Assembly: GCA_011503125.2 (NCBI GenBank)
Contig: WWBZ02000040.1
Span: 2,108,001 to 2,172,000, forward strand
Length of the DNA stretch: 64,000 nucleotides
Direction: 5' to 3'
Source: Botryosphaeria dothidea
Lineage: Eukaryota; Ascomycota; Dothideomycetes; Botryosphaeriales; Botryosphaeriaceae
A model generated the notes under the pieces. That model did not search any database, was not told the DNA's origin, and was given only the letters and a program-made list of their open reading frames with translations. This document shows positions 1 through 10,209 of the stretch, in pieces; within the stretch, counting starts at the first letter, position 1; each line of letters opens with the position of its first letter. The position numbers and the translations under genes were made by a program.

Positions 1-444
1 GCCCGGGTCGGGGTCTCTGAACCAACCAGCCACAGCGCCAAAAAGACGACAATATTCGATCTGCCCAGGATCGAATATAGAGACCTTATATATGTGCTAA
101 TGTTCATGTAACCACGGGTTCGAGGTGGGGGCATGACACGGATCTAAGCCGACTTCCAAGCCATTAAGTCAAGCCGCCTCTAGAGGGTCGACTTGCCAAG
201 CGGGCGCTTGCCAAGACTAAGCCTGGGGTCCCTTATGGCTTGACTTGACTTGACTTGCTAAGTGGGAGCGCTGAATGCATCCGGCCAGCAGTGCTGCTGG
301 CGTTTGGCAGTACTGCCTTGGCTTGGCAAGTATGCCTCATCGACAGTCAACGCCATAGGCAGTCAAGCCTCACCCCAATCGGTCGGCCTACCTTCGTCAC
401 TATCTATTGCTGTCCGATATGCTGTTCTGACGCCTGGCTAATAC
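1..444. other. Left-edge intergenic DNA with short inverted and tandem repeats
   Basis: No gene is supported here. The stretch contains AGTCAAGCC at 168-176 and its inverse GGCTTGACT at 237-245, followed by a short run of TTGAC units to about 256, and a further AGTCAAGCC copy near 361. It lies just past the stop codon of the minus-strand NLR, so it also holds that gene's 3' flank. Confidence 0.5.
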
Positions 445-3400
445 CTAAGAAAACAGATCAGAAAACCTTCTCCCGCGACGGCCAGCATAGTCAGCCGCTA
501 TAAAGTCGCGCGAATCAAGAATGCCAGTATTCACGCGCTCTTCACCAAGTTGAACGAGGAATTTCGCTGTCTCGTAATGCTCGTTCATCACAGCCCATAT
601 CAACGCAGTGTGGCCATCGACATCAACCAGGTTGGCATCCACAAATTCTGGCCCGAGGTCTGTCAGCAGCTTGACGATTCCCACATACCCTCCTTTTGCC
701 GCCCACAGCAGTGACGTCATGTTCCGCCAGCCACGGGCATTGAAATGAGCTCTGCCGCAGCAAATGCTGGCAAAAGCTCGGACCATGGCTTCCAGGCCCT
801 TTTCTGCTGCACATCCGAGGGCTGTCTGGGTGAATGACTCTGTCGAGATATTGACGTCGACTCGATCAGGAGGGTATGCCAGGAGCGTGGTAACTACACC
901 CAATTGATTTTTGATCACGGCATCCTGAAGCGCTGTTCGGCCGGAGCGGTTGGTTCGATTGGCGTTGACTTGCTCTGGTCCGAGATCCATCAGTAGCTGC
1001 ACGACATCAGCATGGCCGTTTGCTGCTGCCAGCATGAGCGGTGTGTGTTCGAACTTGTCTCTTCGGTCGGGGTTCACTGTGCTTGGACTGAGGCTGATGA
1101 GCAGCTCGACGACCTTGTGATGCCCATTTTGTGCAGCGTATGACAGCGGTGTCCGCCTGTTGATATCTTCTGTTGTGTCCGCGTCCACCCGTTCTTGGCC
1201 AAGGCGGATGAGCGAACCAACCAGGTCGGGGTATCCTTTTTGGGCTGCGACAGTGATGACCGGGTGCCGGCGACAGTGGATGCTGGAATTCAAATCCACT
1301 GCTCCTGGTCTGAGGCCAGTGAATGACTCTACCACACCACGGTGTCCGTTGTTTACTGCATACCCTAAGGGAGTTGGGTAGCCAAAGGCTACTCCAGAAT
1401 CGAGGCGGACTCTCCGTGGTCTGAGGTTGAGAAGTATCTGGACGACCGCTTCATGACCTTCCCTAGATGCCAGCGCGAGAGGGGTCATAATGCAGCTTTC
1501 GTCTTCACGGTCGATATCGGCATCTCTGAAGTGTACGCTCAGGTGCGCGGTGAGAATTGATGTAAAAATTTCCCCGAGCCCAAAATATACCAGCGTATAT
1601 GACCATAGCCATTGTGCGAGTTCCTGGCTGTATTCGCTCCAGTAGCCTTCGCCATTTCCTGCTTGGGTAGCTGCAACTGTAAAGTTCCTGCTTCGCAAGA
1701 ACTTAAGAATTAAGCCATTGCATTCGCGCAAAAATGCACTCTCACATTGTCGCGCGTGGTGCCCCCAGTAGCTGGCAGAGTACCGAAGCAACTTGTGGCG
1801 GTCCGTTCGCTCCTCGAAGTCGTGATCGGACGTGGCTCTTCCGTCGGTGAACGCATCGAAGGTAAGATACGTAAGACACGCGCGGGCCATGTTCATTGGG
1901 GCGTGGGTCATCCATTCTAGAGGATTGACGTCGAAGTATTCTTTAGTTGTGATGAACGAGCTGAATGATTCGGCTGCGATAGTTGATGGACACAAGCCCG
2001 GCGCAGAGAGAGATTACTTCGGAGCAGCAGTCGGGTGTAAGATTGTCCTCATTGAGCTGACAATCACCTGGCCTGATAGCAAGTGCTATGTCGAGCTCAG
2101 CTAGACTCAGAGTTCTTCCAGCATTTGCAACCCAAAGAAGGACCTCATTTGCCGATTCTCGGTGATCTTCCTCCTCTTGGCCATCGACTCGCTGTATTGC
2201 TGCCTCGTAAGCGCCTCTGAGTGCCCTGAGGCCTCTGGGTCCATGCTTGAACCCTTGCAAGGCACGTTTGACATCTCCCACAAATGTCTTCGGCTTCAAC
2301 GCGTCAAAATAGAGCTGAGCGAGGAGGAACCTATCGTTTCACTGTCAAATGTCACCCTCTTCCCATGGATCCATGTTACTTACATTCCATCCACTGCTTC
2401 CGATATGTCTTCTGCAATCTGACTTTGCAGTGCCCCGTTGCTCCGCACTACCCTTGACATGTCCCGCCGACTTTGCACGTACTTTCGGACGTCGGGCTTT
2501 CGCGCAGCAATATCTGTCCTGACACTTCCTTCGAACTCTTCCAGAATAATTGGAATGTCCCGAGATGTGGCCAGGAGCTTCACTGATGCATTCTTTTGGA
2601 AGTATCGAATAGCAGGCAGAAAAGCCAAGCGAATGTCCCCGTCCCAGTCGAAGCATTCGTCCAAGCCATCTACCACGATGAAAACCCGCTCGTAGCTACG
2701 AACCACTTCAAGTATCGTGTCTCGAAGCTCTTCGATACTGGGCTTCCTCCTTTTTTTGCACTCTCCATCCAGATGTATGATTGCCGGATGAAGTTGTGGT
2801 TTGCCTTTAGAAAGCTGCCTCAGAAACGCGGCGAGGAGATGATGCGTTGTCTGCTCCATCCTCATGTCGTGTCTGCAAAACACAAATGCAACCGCCAAAT
2901 TTCCACTATTACACCGGGAAGTCAAGTGCTCGATTGCAAAAGATGCAGCAAAGGTTTTGCCACCGCCAGGGATACCAGAGAAAAGGAGGGTCGGGTTATC
3001 GCCCTCAAACCAGGCACGGAATGAGGGATGGGTCAATATCCATTCTCCGGTCCCCTGGCACCGCTTCTCTCGTAAGTCAGCTTGCATGACTCTGTAGTTG
3101 GCCTGGCTAAGCCAGTCGAGTATCTCGGCTTTCCGCTTTTGTGACAAATCTCCCCGTTGTTGGTGCTTCAAGTTCAAGATCAGATTAACGCACGTGAACG
3201 CTTACCTTCCCGGAGTGGCCTCACATTCTCAGTAAATTTGTCGATTACTACAATCGAGTTGTAAACATATAAGCAATAGCTTCTTGACTACGACCTGTAT
3301 GGAGGAGGCTCAAACGCACCCATCTGCATGGCCCATGAGACCTCTCTCGCCAACCGCTCTCCCTCAACTTCAACTTTCGGCATAACCTGCAAGACCTCCT

Positions 3401-4370
3401 TCGCACATGCTGCCGCTGCTGCCGCCGCGTACCTCTGCCACCCATCATTCTTGTGCGAGTCTGCGTAGTCACATATCCCACGTATGACAAGACACGGGAA
3501 ATCATTCATGAGTCCGGCAGCTTCCATCTCGAAGCAGATGCAATCGCTCCCAAGAAGATCTCTGACAGCAGGATCCTTGATGACCTGGTTTCCCGATGCA
3601 ATGACACCACAGTGCAGCACCGGGTCGGTGGAAGGGCGTTCTAGACGGGTGACCTCCGGGTCCTCACTGCAATCATCACAAGTCTCTTCGTCCTCTAAGT
3701 GTGGATATGCTGCATCGAAGAGCCGATCGTACTCTTGCCCAGGGTACGCATAAGACGGTCTTGCTCTAGCCAAGCTCTGCAATATCTGGACCAAGTAATT
3801 CGGCATGTCGCTCTCTCCAGCTTCGTGCAACTGCCTCAGGACGCCGACCGCGTTCAACAAGGCTCTGGGAGGACCATTCAAAAATCCGGATGGACGAAAT
3901 ACTCCAACAATCAGGGCCTTTCCCAAGTCGTACTGATGCACACCGCCGTGGGTGCCGCCGGGCTGGCTGATCACAACGTCGCCCAGGCGGATGTCGCGGA
4001 GATCGCGGTGTTTGTTCGTCTTCCTGTCTCTTTTGACCTTTGGAATGCCAGCTCCGATTCCAACCATGAGACAAATGCGGATTGAGGGAAAGCTGGCAAG
4101 CATGTGCATTGCGGCGGTGGCAGCGAGTGTTAGGCCGATAACGCCACCCGGAAGCGATGCAATGACGACATTGTGGTCGCCGATGCGTCCAAGGATGTAC
4201 AGGTTCTGATCGGCGGCGTTTTTAGTCAGGGGAGTCCTGCCATGGAAGCGATCCAGGGCGGCTTTGGCGGCGACAGCTTCGTGGGGAAGAGCCGCAATCC
4301 ATCCAACGGTGTATTGGTCGTTCGTCAGAGTATGCCCACCCTCTCGGTGGCTGCCATTCGATGCGTTCAT
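445..4370 (-). CDS. PNP-NACHT-ankyrin NLR-like protein, frameshifted
   Basis: This is a fungal NLR read right to left. Exons are 4370-3320, 3247-3206, 3149-2384 and 2330-445; all three introns are GT-AG and keep frame. Exon 1 encodes a purine/uridine phosphorylase-like domain (about residues 20-330, with GGVIGL, VGIGAGIP and CFEMEAAGL motifs). Exon 3 encodes a NACHT NTPase with Walker A GIPGGGKT and Walker B VFIVVDGLDEC. Exon 4 ends in about eight ankyrin repeats. The family is thought to sense non-self through the repeats and act through the N-terminal enzyme domain. Near 1946-1955 the frame breaks inside the conserved LVH-TT-EYF segment: the upstream frame stops at 1943 while the downstream frame carries TTKEYF, so one base is extra or two are missing. 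Intact length would be near 1250 residues. Either a recent pseudogene or a sequence error. Confidence 0.85.
1943..1960 (-). other. Frameshift site in PNP-NACHT-ankyrin NLR
   Basis: On the minus strand the codons for LVHH run into a stop at 1943-1945, while the frame one base over reads TTKEYF and continues for 500 codons of ankyrin repeats. Exon lengths sum to one base too many (or two too few). The break falls in a motif that is contiguous in this family, and no intron could fit, so it is an indel and not splicing. Confidence 0.75.
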
Positions 4371-5502
4371 GGCGATGCAGGGTAATTTTCATTCGACTGG
4401 CTGAATGACGGCGTATGAGTACTAGATAATTTGCGTATGGGGTGGGGCGAGGACGAGGCGCAGAGCCTCGGGCAGAGGGAGCGAGACTGAAGAGGGGCCG
4501 GGATGTCTGCGCGGACATACGAAGTGAATCAGCTCAATCAGATCCGCAATTTGGTTCTGCGAGTAACATAACACTGAGCAGTGCGACCATACCAAGGTCG
4601 GGCCTCTTCGGCTTGAAGAACCTTTTCGTCACTGATTACTCTGCGTACCCAGCGGTACGCTGAGAGTCCGACACTACTACCGGCGAAGCGACTCGAGCTG
4701 ATTAGACCGCTAAGCCGCTTTAGAAAGCTAACGTGGCAGTCTCCTGCTAGGGCTACGAGGCTATACAAGGTAAGGCCGCCGTAAAGTCAGCTTACGACGT
4801 GCGCGCAGAGCTACGCGAAGAGGCGCGCAGAGCTGCGCGAGGAGCTGCGCAGCTTTAGAAAAAGTCTAAAAAATTGAGAGACCAAAACCGCTAAACTGTT
4901 TTTGAAAGCTGACGTCGCAGTCTCTGCTGAGGCAGTGAGGCATATTAGTAGAGGCTGGCCGCTGCCTTGTGTAAATAGCAGGTTTCGGTCGCTTGCAGCT
5001 TTCTGCCTTGCCGTTTAGCTGAAGAAGCAAGGGCTTTTAGGGCAATGCATGGCGGTCCAAAAGGGGCAGCTGAGTGCGAGCGCCGGTCGGCGTCTCCGAC
5101 TCTGTAGCAGATCGGCCCCATGATTCGCCCATTGTTCGTAAGACCTCGGCCGGGTAGTCAGTCCCCAGTCCAGGCTGCAACCGCATGGGAGTGCCAGGTT
5201 ACAGCTTGAGCTCGCACTCCTTGACTCTCAACTCTTGGAAAAATGGGTGTGACTGAAAGGCCTTGCGAAACGGTGATTGAGTTGTGATCTATTTAAGCTC
5301 TTGGGGGAGGGGAGGGTGAACTATTTTAACGCCGGGGTATCCTATCTTTTCCAGTTGCTTCTTCCTCTAGCAATGGCCGAATACAAATTCTGCCGACGTT
5401 ACTGTCGAAATGCCCCCGCAATGCGTCCGCTCGACGAAATTGCAGTCCCAACCCTTATCTATCGCCAGCTTCTAAGATTCCTTCGTAAATAAAACCCTTT
5501 TC
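4371..5502. other. Intergenic DNA with diverged repeats
   Basis: No intact gene is seen. The interval holds the promoter side of the PNP-NACHT-ankyrin gene and the 3' flank of the C2H2 NLR. It contains a diverged direct repeat (4705-4782 and 4880-4966) and two tandem 22-bp GC-rich units near 4800-4845. This looks like worn transposon debris, but no family could be assigned. Confidence 0.5.
4705..4966. repeat. Diverged direct repeat, two copies about 175 bp apart
   Basis: Copy 1 (4705-4782) and copy 2 (4880-4966) share the order CCGCTAA...GAAAGCT-ACGT-GCAGTCTC...GCT-GGCAG/GGC...GAGGC with many substitutions. Between them are two tandem units of the form GCGCGCAGAGCT-CGCGA-GAG (about 4799-4842). 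No flanking target duplication or coding frame is convincing. Confidence 0.45.
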
Positions 5503-8500
5503 TTATGAATGAGTCTCTTCGTGCCTTTTGAGATCCCGCCGCCGAGAGAAGGCTTTCCCACAAACACTACACGCGAATGGACGTTCGTTTGTATGAGTCC
5601 GCTGATGCGATATCAGGTTGGAAGCTCGAGTGAACCTCTTCGAACAGAGCGGACATTGAAATGTCGCCAGCTGCTTCTGCATTGGGCGCTGCTGTTCTTG
5701 TTTACTATCGTCATCACCGGGAAATGCAGCTTCGTCTTCTTCAACATGAATTCCATCATGAGAGATCCGGATGTGGCTTTGTAGGTCCTTCGCGGTCGTG
5801 CAGCCAATTGTTGACTGAGGACAACCTTCTTCTAGACACGTAAATGCCCGTTCGTGTTTAGAAACATGTTGGCTTCGTTGATCCTCGGTTGGAAAACCCC
5901 GGTAGAAGAAATGGCAGCTGAACCTTGCACACTTGAACAAATTTAGGCCGTAAAACTTCTTAAGTAGGGCTAATTGATCCTCGAAGCAGTTCGGTGACCG
6001 TGATATTGCCTCTAGCGCCGTGCGGACTCGCATGATTGAATTTTTGAGCCAGAGGACTTCTCTGTCTGGGGCTCTTTTGCCAGTTGGTCGTAGTTGCTCT
6101 CTTTGTACCGCGATGGCGGAGCAGGCTCTTTCGTAATAGGGGTGGGTCTCGAGAGGCTTCAATCTCCTCTTGAGGTTGTTCGGCATGGTTGGCTCCTCTT
6201 GCCGGTTGGCCCACTGTAGGTCTAGAAATACTTGGAGCGCCCCAGTAAGCTCTTCAAGCCTATCTGCGGTGGATTGTTCCAGATCGAGACTACTCTCCAG
6301 GTGAAGTGCCCAGGATATGACAGCATAGTCAGCAAATGAGTAGAATCCGGAGAAGATGCCACTCGTAATGCTCTGGGCCGTGGCACTCGGGTCAAATTGA
6401 GGGCAGGCAAGGTACTCCAAGCAAAGGTAGGCAAGATCATGCTCTGCCTTCGCTGTGCTCACGTAGCCACTCCCGGTGAGGTAACTATACCCTCACGTTA
6501 GAAAAGCGGTGTTGGAACACGGGGGCATCTACCTTTTAACTGTCGAGTGCACAAAACTGACAGATTCATCCGATCCAATCTCGACCAACGAAGCGCATAT
6601 GTCTTTGCACTCATCTTGAAACGCCAAGCTGCGGTCGACGGCTCCATTCACGAGATCAAGCGCCATCGCTCCTTGGACTTCGTACCATTTAAGAGGCCGC
6701 TTCGCACATACGAGCCACCCTAAAAGCCTCCGAGTATTAGTCTGGGTTGCCTGAGTTGCCGCCGTACTTGCAACAATCCTGTGCACGATTCTCTCGTATC
6801 TATCTCGAGGTTACCAAAACTCGGTTTAGAGAAGGCTAAAGGTAATACTTACGCCTGGTTCAAGCCGTCTGGTAGCTTGTACATTTCATTCTGAAGACTC
6901 TCCCTAGATTCCTGATTGTATAGATGCCAGGTCACCAGTTTCGTAAACAAGAACATTCCTGAAACTGTCTTTAGTGTATGAGTCTTTCCGAGCGCGGAGA
7001 CTACTCACCTTGAGATCTAGCAGTGACAACATTCGCGATGCTAAGTCCCACCCCATTGAGATAGCCGAACTTTCCTTCGATCCGTGCGTGCCAGTGCTCG
7101 CAAAAGGCAGCAATATCTTCCCTGTTGCTCTCTGCCGACACCTCAATACTGGAGAGCCCCCCCCCCAAGATCTTTCCGAGCGTAGCCATCGTCTTGGCTC
7201 ACAAAAAGGCATCGCAAAGTGCCGAGGTTTTTTTTGGGAATTGAATGAGTCACAGACTGGAAGTAAGACGAAATCATTTTACGATCCTCTCGAGAACATT
7301 CGTCAAGACCATCAATGATGATGTAGGTCCATCTGGAACTCCTCAAGGCGATTTTTAGTAAGTCTTTCGCATGGGCTTCCTTCGTCAAAGTTGCGTCGCT
7401 GCTATTCGATGCAGTCTCATACATGTATGTTGCTAGTGCATCGTCTTGCTCAACGAGTTGGGACAGGATACCTCGGACTACCGACAAGAATCCGTTCTTA
7501 TGCTCGTCGCCGCTCTTGCAGTAGAAAAATGCGACAGTCGAGCCAGCCAGCTTTCGCGCTTCCTGGATGACCAGTGACGCAAGGACTGTTTTACCTATTC
7601 TCAGTCAGCCATCAGCGCTGGCAATGGTATTAGCACGTGCCATACCAGCCCCAGGCATTCCTTTCATCCACATCAGTGGATCGGAGCAGTGATGAAGGTC
7701 GAACCACTCTCTGAATCGCGAATTGTGTAACAACCATTTCCCACTTTCTCCGAACCTCTTCTCTGAAGAATCTTTCTGTCGTAGCTCTGAGTCTGTGGCA
7801 CAAAGCCACTGCTGGACCGCCATACGCTGATGTTTCAGCTTGGCGTCTTGTGAGCGGCGTACCTCAAGCTTGTTCACATCCCGTGTTCTGTGGAACTCTT
7901 GGAAATCAATGTCTGCGTTTGACGCAAAGCTCTGAATGCCGGCAGGGGAACAATGGGGCCACAGAGACAACTCTTGAGCTAGGCGTTGACAAAGTTGAAC
8001 GACACTCCTCACCTGAGCGATATTTGGCTCGAATGATCGCCATGTAGAGTGAAACAGTTGTTTCCATGCTAAGAATCATACAGTACTAGGATAAAAGTTC
8101 TCGCGCGGGCGCTTCCGAAGCGATAACCCTCATACCCCATCAATTCACTGATTCTCAACGCATGCTTCCTAGCTCTTATACTAAATTGTTTTTAAGTTAA
8201 AATTGAGTGAGAAGAAGGATTCTAGTATTATTTCTTTGCTAATACTTGGTATGCCAGCCCTCTGCTGCGATAACTGCCTTACACCTACGCTTTATACTAC
8301 CTAATATAGAGTCAAATAAAGATTATAGCAAAGCCTCCCATGCTTCCCGTAATACTTCTCCTAGCTTCTCTCTAACAAAATCTACTGATCCGGTTAAGTA
8401 TTTAAGCTCTAGATGTAGCTCTAATGCCTTAGACTTTAAATGAAACTAGATATGTTCAATTAGATTTAAATCCGGGCTATAAGGTGGCCAATCTAATAGA

Positions 8501-10209
8501 TTTATCCGCCTTCTTTTAAACTATTCCCTAAATTTTATTGCAGTATGAATTGGAGCATTATCCTGCATAAAAGTCATACCTCTTCTATGCACTTTTAGTA
8601 TATTTTCCTCGAGAACCTTAAGATAAGAGTTGGCTGAATAGCCACCTCTCTTAGCTAAAGGATCACGTACTATTACGTGTAAAGGAGACCTTCCTCGTAA
8701 GCCAGAAAAGCCTACCCATACCATAATAGATATATTTATTCCTTTTTTATATGGTTGGTCCATTTAGAGGTCCCATTTTTGGCTAGGAGTGCGAAAGCAC
8801 CACTCCCTTTTTTAGCCCTTTCCTCGCTCTACAGAGCACTTATCTGACCAGATAATTTTCTTCTATTGCGTCTCGGTCCAGTCTATATGCTTAAGTGCCC
8901 AGGTAAGTCGGATAGTAGCATGCTTCTCCGTAAGTTCCGGGCGGCCAGCTACACGTTATTTCTTAATGTTGTAGGTGTCCAAGAGTCGAGAGATGGTCCG
9001 GTCATGGCAGGTCACACCTGTGACTTCCCGGACCTCTTGGTACGTGAATTTTGGGTTGGCTCGCACCACGCGTAGAATATGTCGCTTGTCGGTTTCTGAA
9101 AGACATTTTGGCCGGCCAGTCCGTAATTGGGAGCGCCCTTCGTTGCGTAATGGCGCGAGCTGCATAGTCGAGCGTACCGAAGATTCAGGCACGCCCAGGT
9201 GCTTCTGGAACCAGGTAGGCTTCTTGCCAAGAGCCTTGCAGGAAAGTAAAATTCCTCGCTGATGTGGAGAGTAGTGTTGATTGGGAGTATGTGTGCCAAA
9301 GAGCTCTTTGAGAGGAGTGCGTTGTGGTGCCATTTTTGTGGTGCGAAGATTGGAGGTGTGGGCGCTTGAGACGCGTTTTGACGCGTCTCGCTTAATCACG
9401 CGAGAACTTTTGTCAAGTGATTGTATATCAGCAATAGCAGAACCATTCGAAAAGCTTGCACGTACTTTTCTTCTTGAAGAAAAGCACCAGGCTCAAGTGT
9501 AGCTCAAGCACATGTACCAGGATGACTGCTAATGCTTTCTGGATCTCCGAGTCGTATTGCAGGAGCTGTTCGTGTTGGGAGGACGGTGGAAAGCTCGACC
9601 CGATCTCCAGATACATGTTCAACAATGCGATGAACGCATCAGGAAAATCGGAAGTGACCTATCTGGTTACTCAAAGTGTTGGATTGTTGATGAACAACGA
9701 TGATCCATTGATGATTGGCATGAGGAGGAAGGGCATAGGTGGCCCACCCTCCTTATATACGTAAGTGAGTGACTAAGCTATCTGGTGTTGCAAAAGCAAT
9801 ATGCAAAACACGTGATTTCCAACACAAAGCAACTCTTTGGGATAATATTTTTCAAGCATACCTGCAAGAGAAATTTCATCGCCCCCTGGAACAGTGTTAC
9901 TACGAAACTTGTTTTCTGTAAAGAATCACCCACCCACAGATAAGCAACGCAAACAGGACTCTCCTCGAGCCCTGTGGGTAGCTGCTCGTAAAGCCGCATG
10001 GAATTTAGGAAAGGGAGTAGCCTCTTCATGTGCATCATGCTTTTTGCTTTCTGCTGTTTTGTTTGTAGAGATAAGATATACTTCCGCAAGCCATTGAAGG
10101 AAGTCTTCGGTAGCGCGTTCAATTCCTTGAGGTCGTTGGAAAAGGTTGTGTCAAATGATTCCATGGCTTGAAGGGGAGTCGCGACGCATGGCGCCATCGC
10201 TGTGGCCAT
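5503..10209 (-). CDS. DUF7708-like-NACHT-C2H2 NLR, frameshifted, with transposon in an intron
   Basis: Eight exons can be joined: 10209-9934, 9885-9862, 9658-9466, 8068-7646, 7594-7009, 6958-6853, 6799-6533 and 6484-5503. The N-terminal part (exons 1-4) resembles the helical DUF7708-type head of fungal NLRs, with MKRLLPFL and the WGAMKFLLQ join. Walker A GMPGAGKT spans the exon 4/5 junction; Walker B is [10 protein letters not shown] in exon 5. The helical region has [16 protein letters not shown]. The last exon ends in two atypical and two canonical C2H2 zinc fingers (FQCPLC...H-x3-H and FACSVC...H-x3-H) in place of the usual repeat sensor. Intron 3 (8069-9465) holds a Tc1/mariner element. 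A run of ten G (7157-7166) adds one base and breaks the frame; without it the product is about 951 residues. The start is the first of two near ATGs and is uncertain. Confidence 0.8.
7157..7166 (-). other. G10 homopolymer frameshift in the C2H2 NLR
   Basis: The upstream frame reads [11 protein letters not shown] then stops at 7143; the downstream frame reads [12 protein letters not shown] and continues with the conserved NACHT sequence. Nine G would join RKDLGGG to LSSIEVSAE. The exon length sum is exactly one base over. A length change in a homopolymer can be a real indel or a sequencing error. Confidence 0.75.
8081..8105 (+). repeat. Left terminal inverted repeat of Tc1/mariner element
   Basis: Twenty-five bases beginning CAGTACTAGG and ending AGTTCTCGCG, preceded by TA. 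The inner 13 bases match the right end exactly and the outer part is diverged. Confidence 0.85.
8239..9333 (-). pseudogene. Tc1/mariner transposase (DDE_3 type), inactivated by in-frame stops
   Basis: Read from ATG at 9333, the frame starts [12 protein letters not shown], has a helix-turn-helix region ([23 protein letters not shown]) and then the catalytic region. All three acidic positions can still be found: IIWSD, FMQDNAP and DLNLIEH. It ends in the terminal motif GWHTKY at 8239. Seven stop codons lie in frame, several where a tryptophan would be expected (for example between LIEHI and FHLK), and the residue after the first Asp is Lys where Glu is usual. This G-to-A pattern on the coding strand fits repeat-induced point mutation. 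The protein cannot be made, so the copy could move only with help from another element. Confidence 0.88.
9399..9423 (-). repeat. Right terminal inverted repeat of Tc1/mariner element
   Basis: Twenty-five bases beginning CGCGAGAACTTTTG and ending AAGTGATTG, followed by TA. It is the inverted partner of 8081-8105. Confidence 0.85.

Larger units (their letters stand above)
8081..9423 (-). mobile_element. Tc1/mariner-type DNA transposon, 1343 bp, degenerate
   Basis: The ends are imperfect inverted repeats (8081-8105 and 9399-9423) sharing AAAAGTTCTCGCG, each starting CA-T and flanked by the dinucleotide TA (8079-8080 and 9424-9425), the normal target duplication of this superfamily. The internal transposase relic is on the minus strand. 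Its left half is notably AT-rich. The element lies wholly within intron 3 of the C2H2 NLR and in the same orientation as that gene. Confidence 0.9.

Noticed and set aside
2331..2383. A second frameshift between the NACHT exon and the ankyrin part
   Set aside because: A clean 53-bp GTAAGT...ATAG intron restores DGM to FLLAQLYFDALK, so this is splicing and not damage.
3288..3505. Exon 1 of the PNP NLR reading on to a stop at 3288
   Set aside because: A GTGCGT donor at 3319 joined to 3247 gives the conserved KFTENVRPLRE segment, so the last ten codons of the open frame are intron.
9428..9625. Stand-alone 65-residue protein next to the transposon
   Set aside because: It is exon 3 of the C2H2 NLR read past its GTACGT donor into the intron that carries the mariner element.
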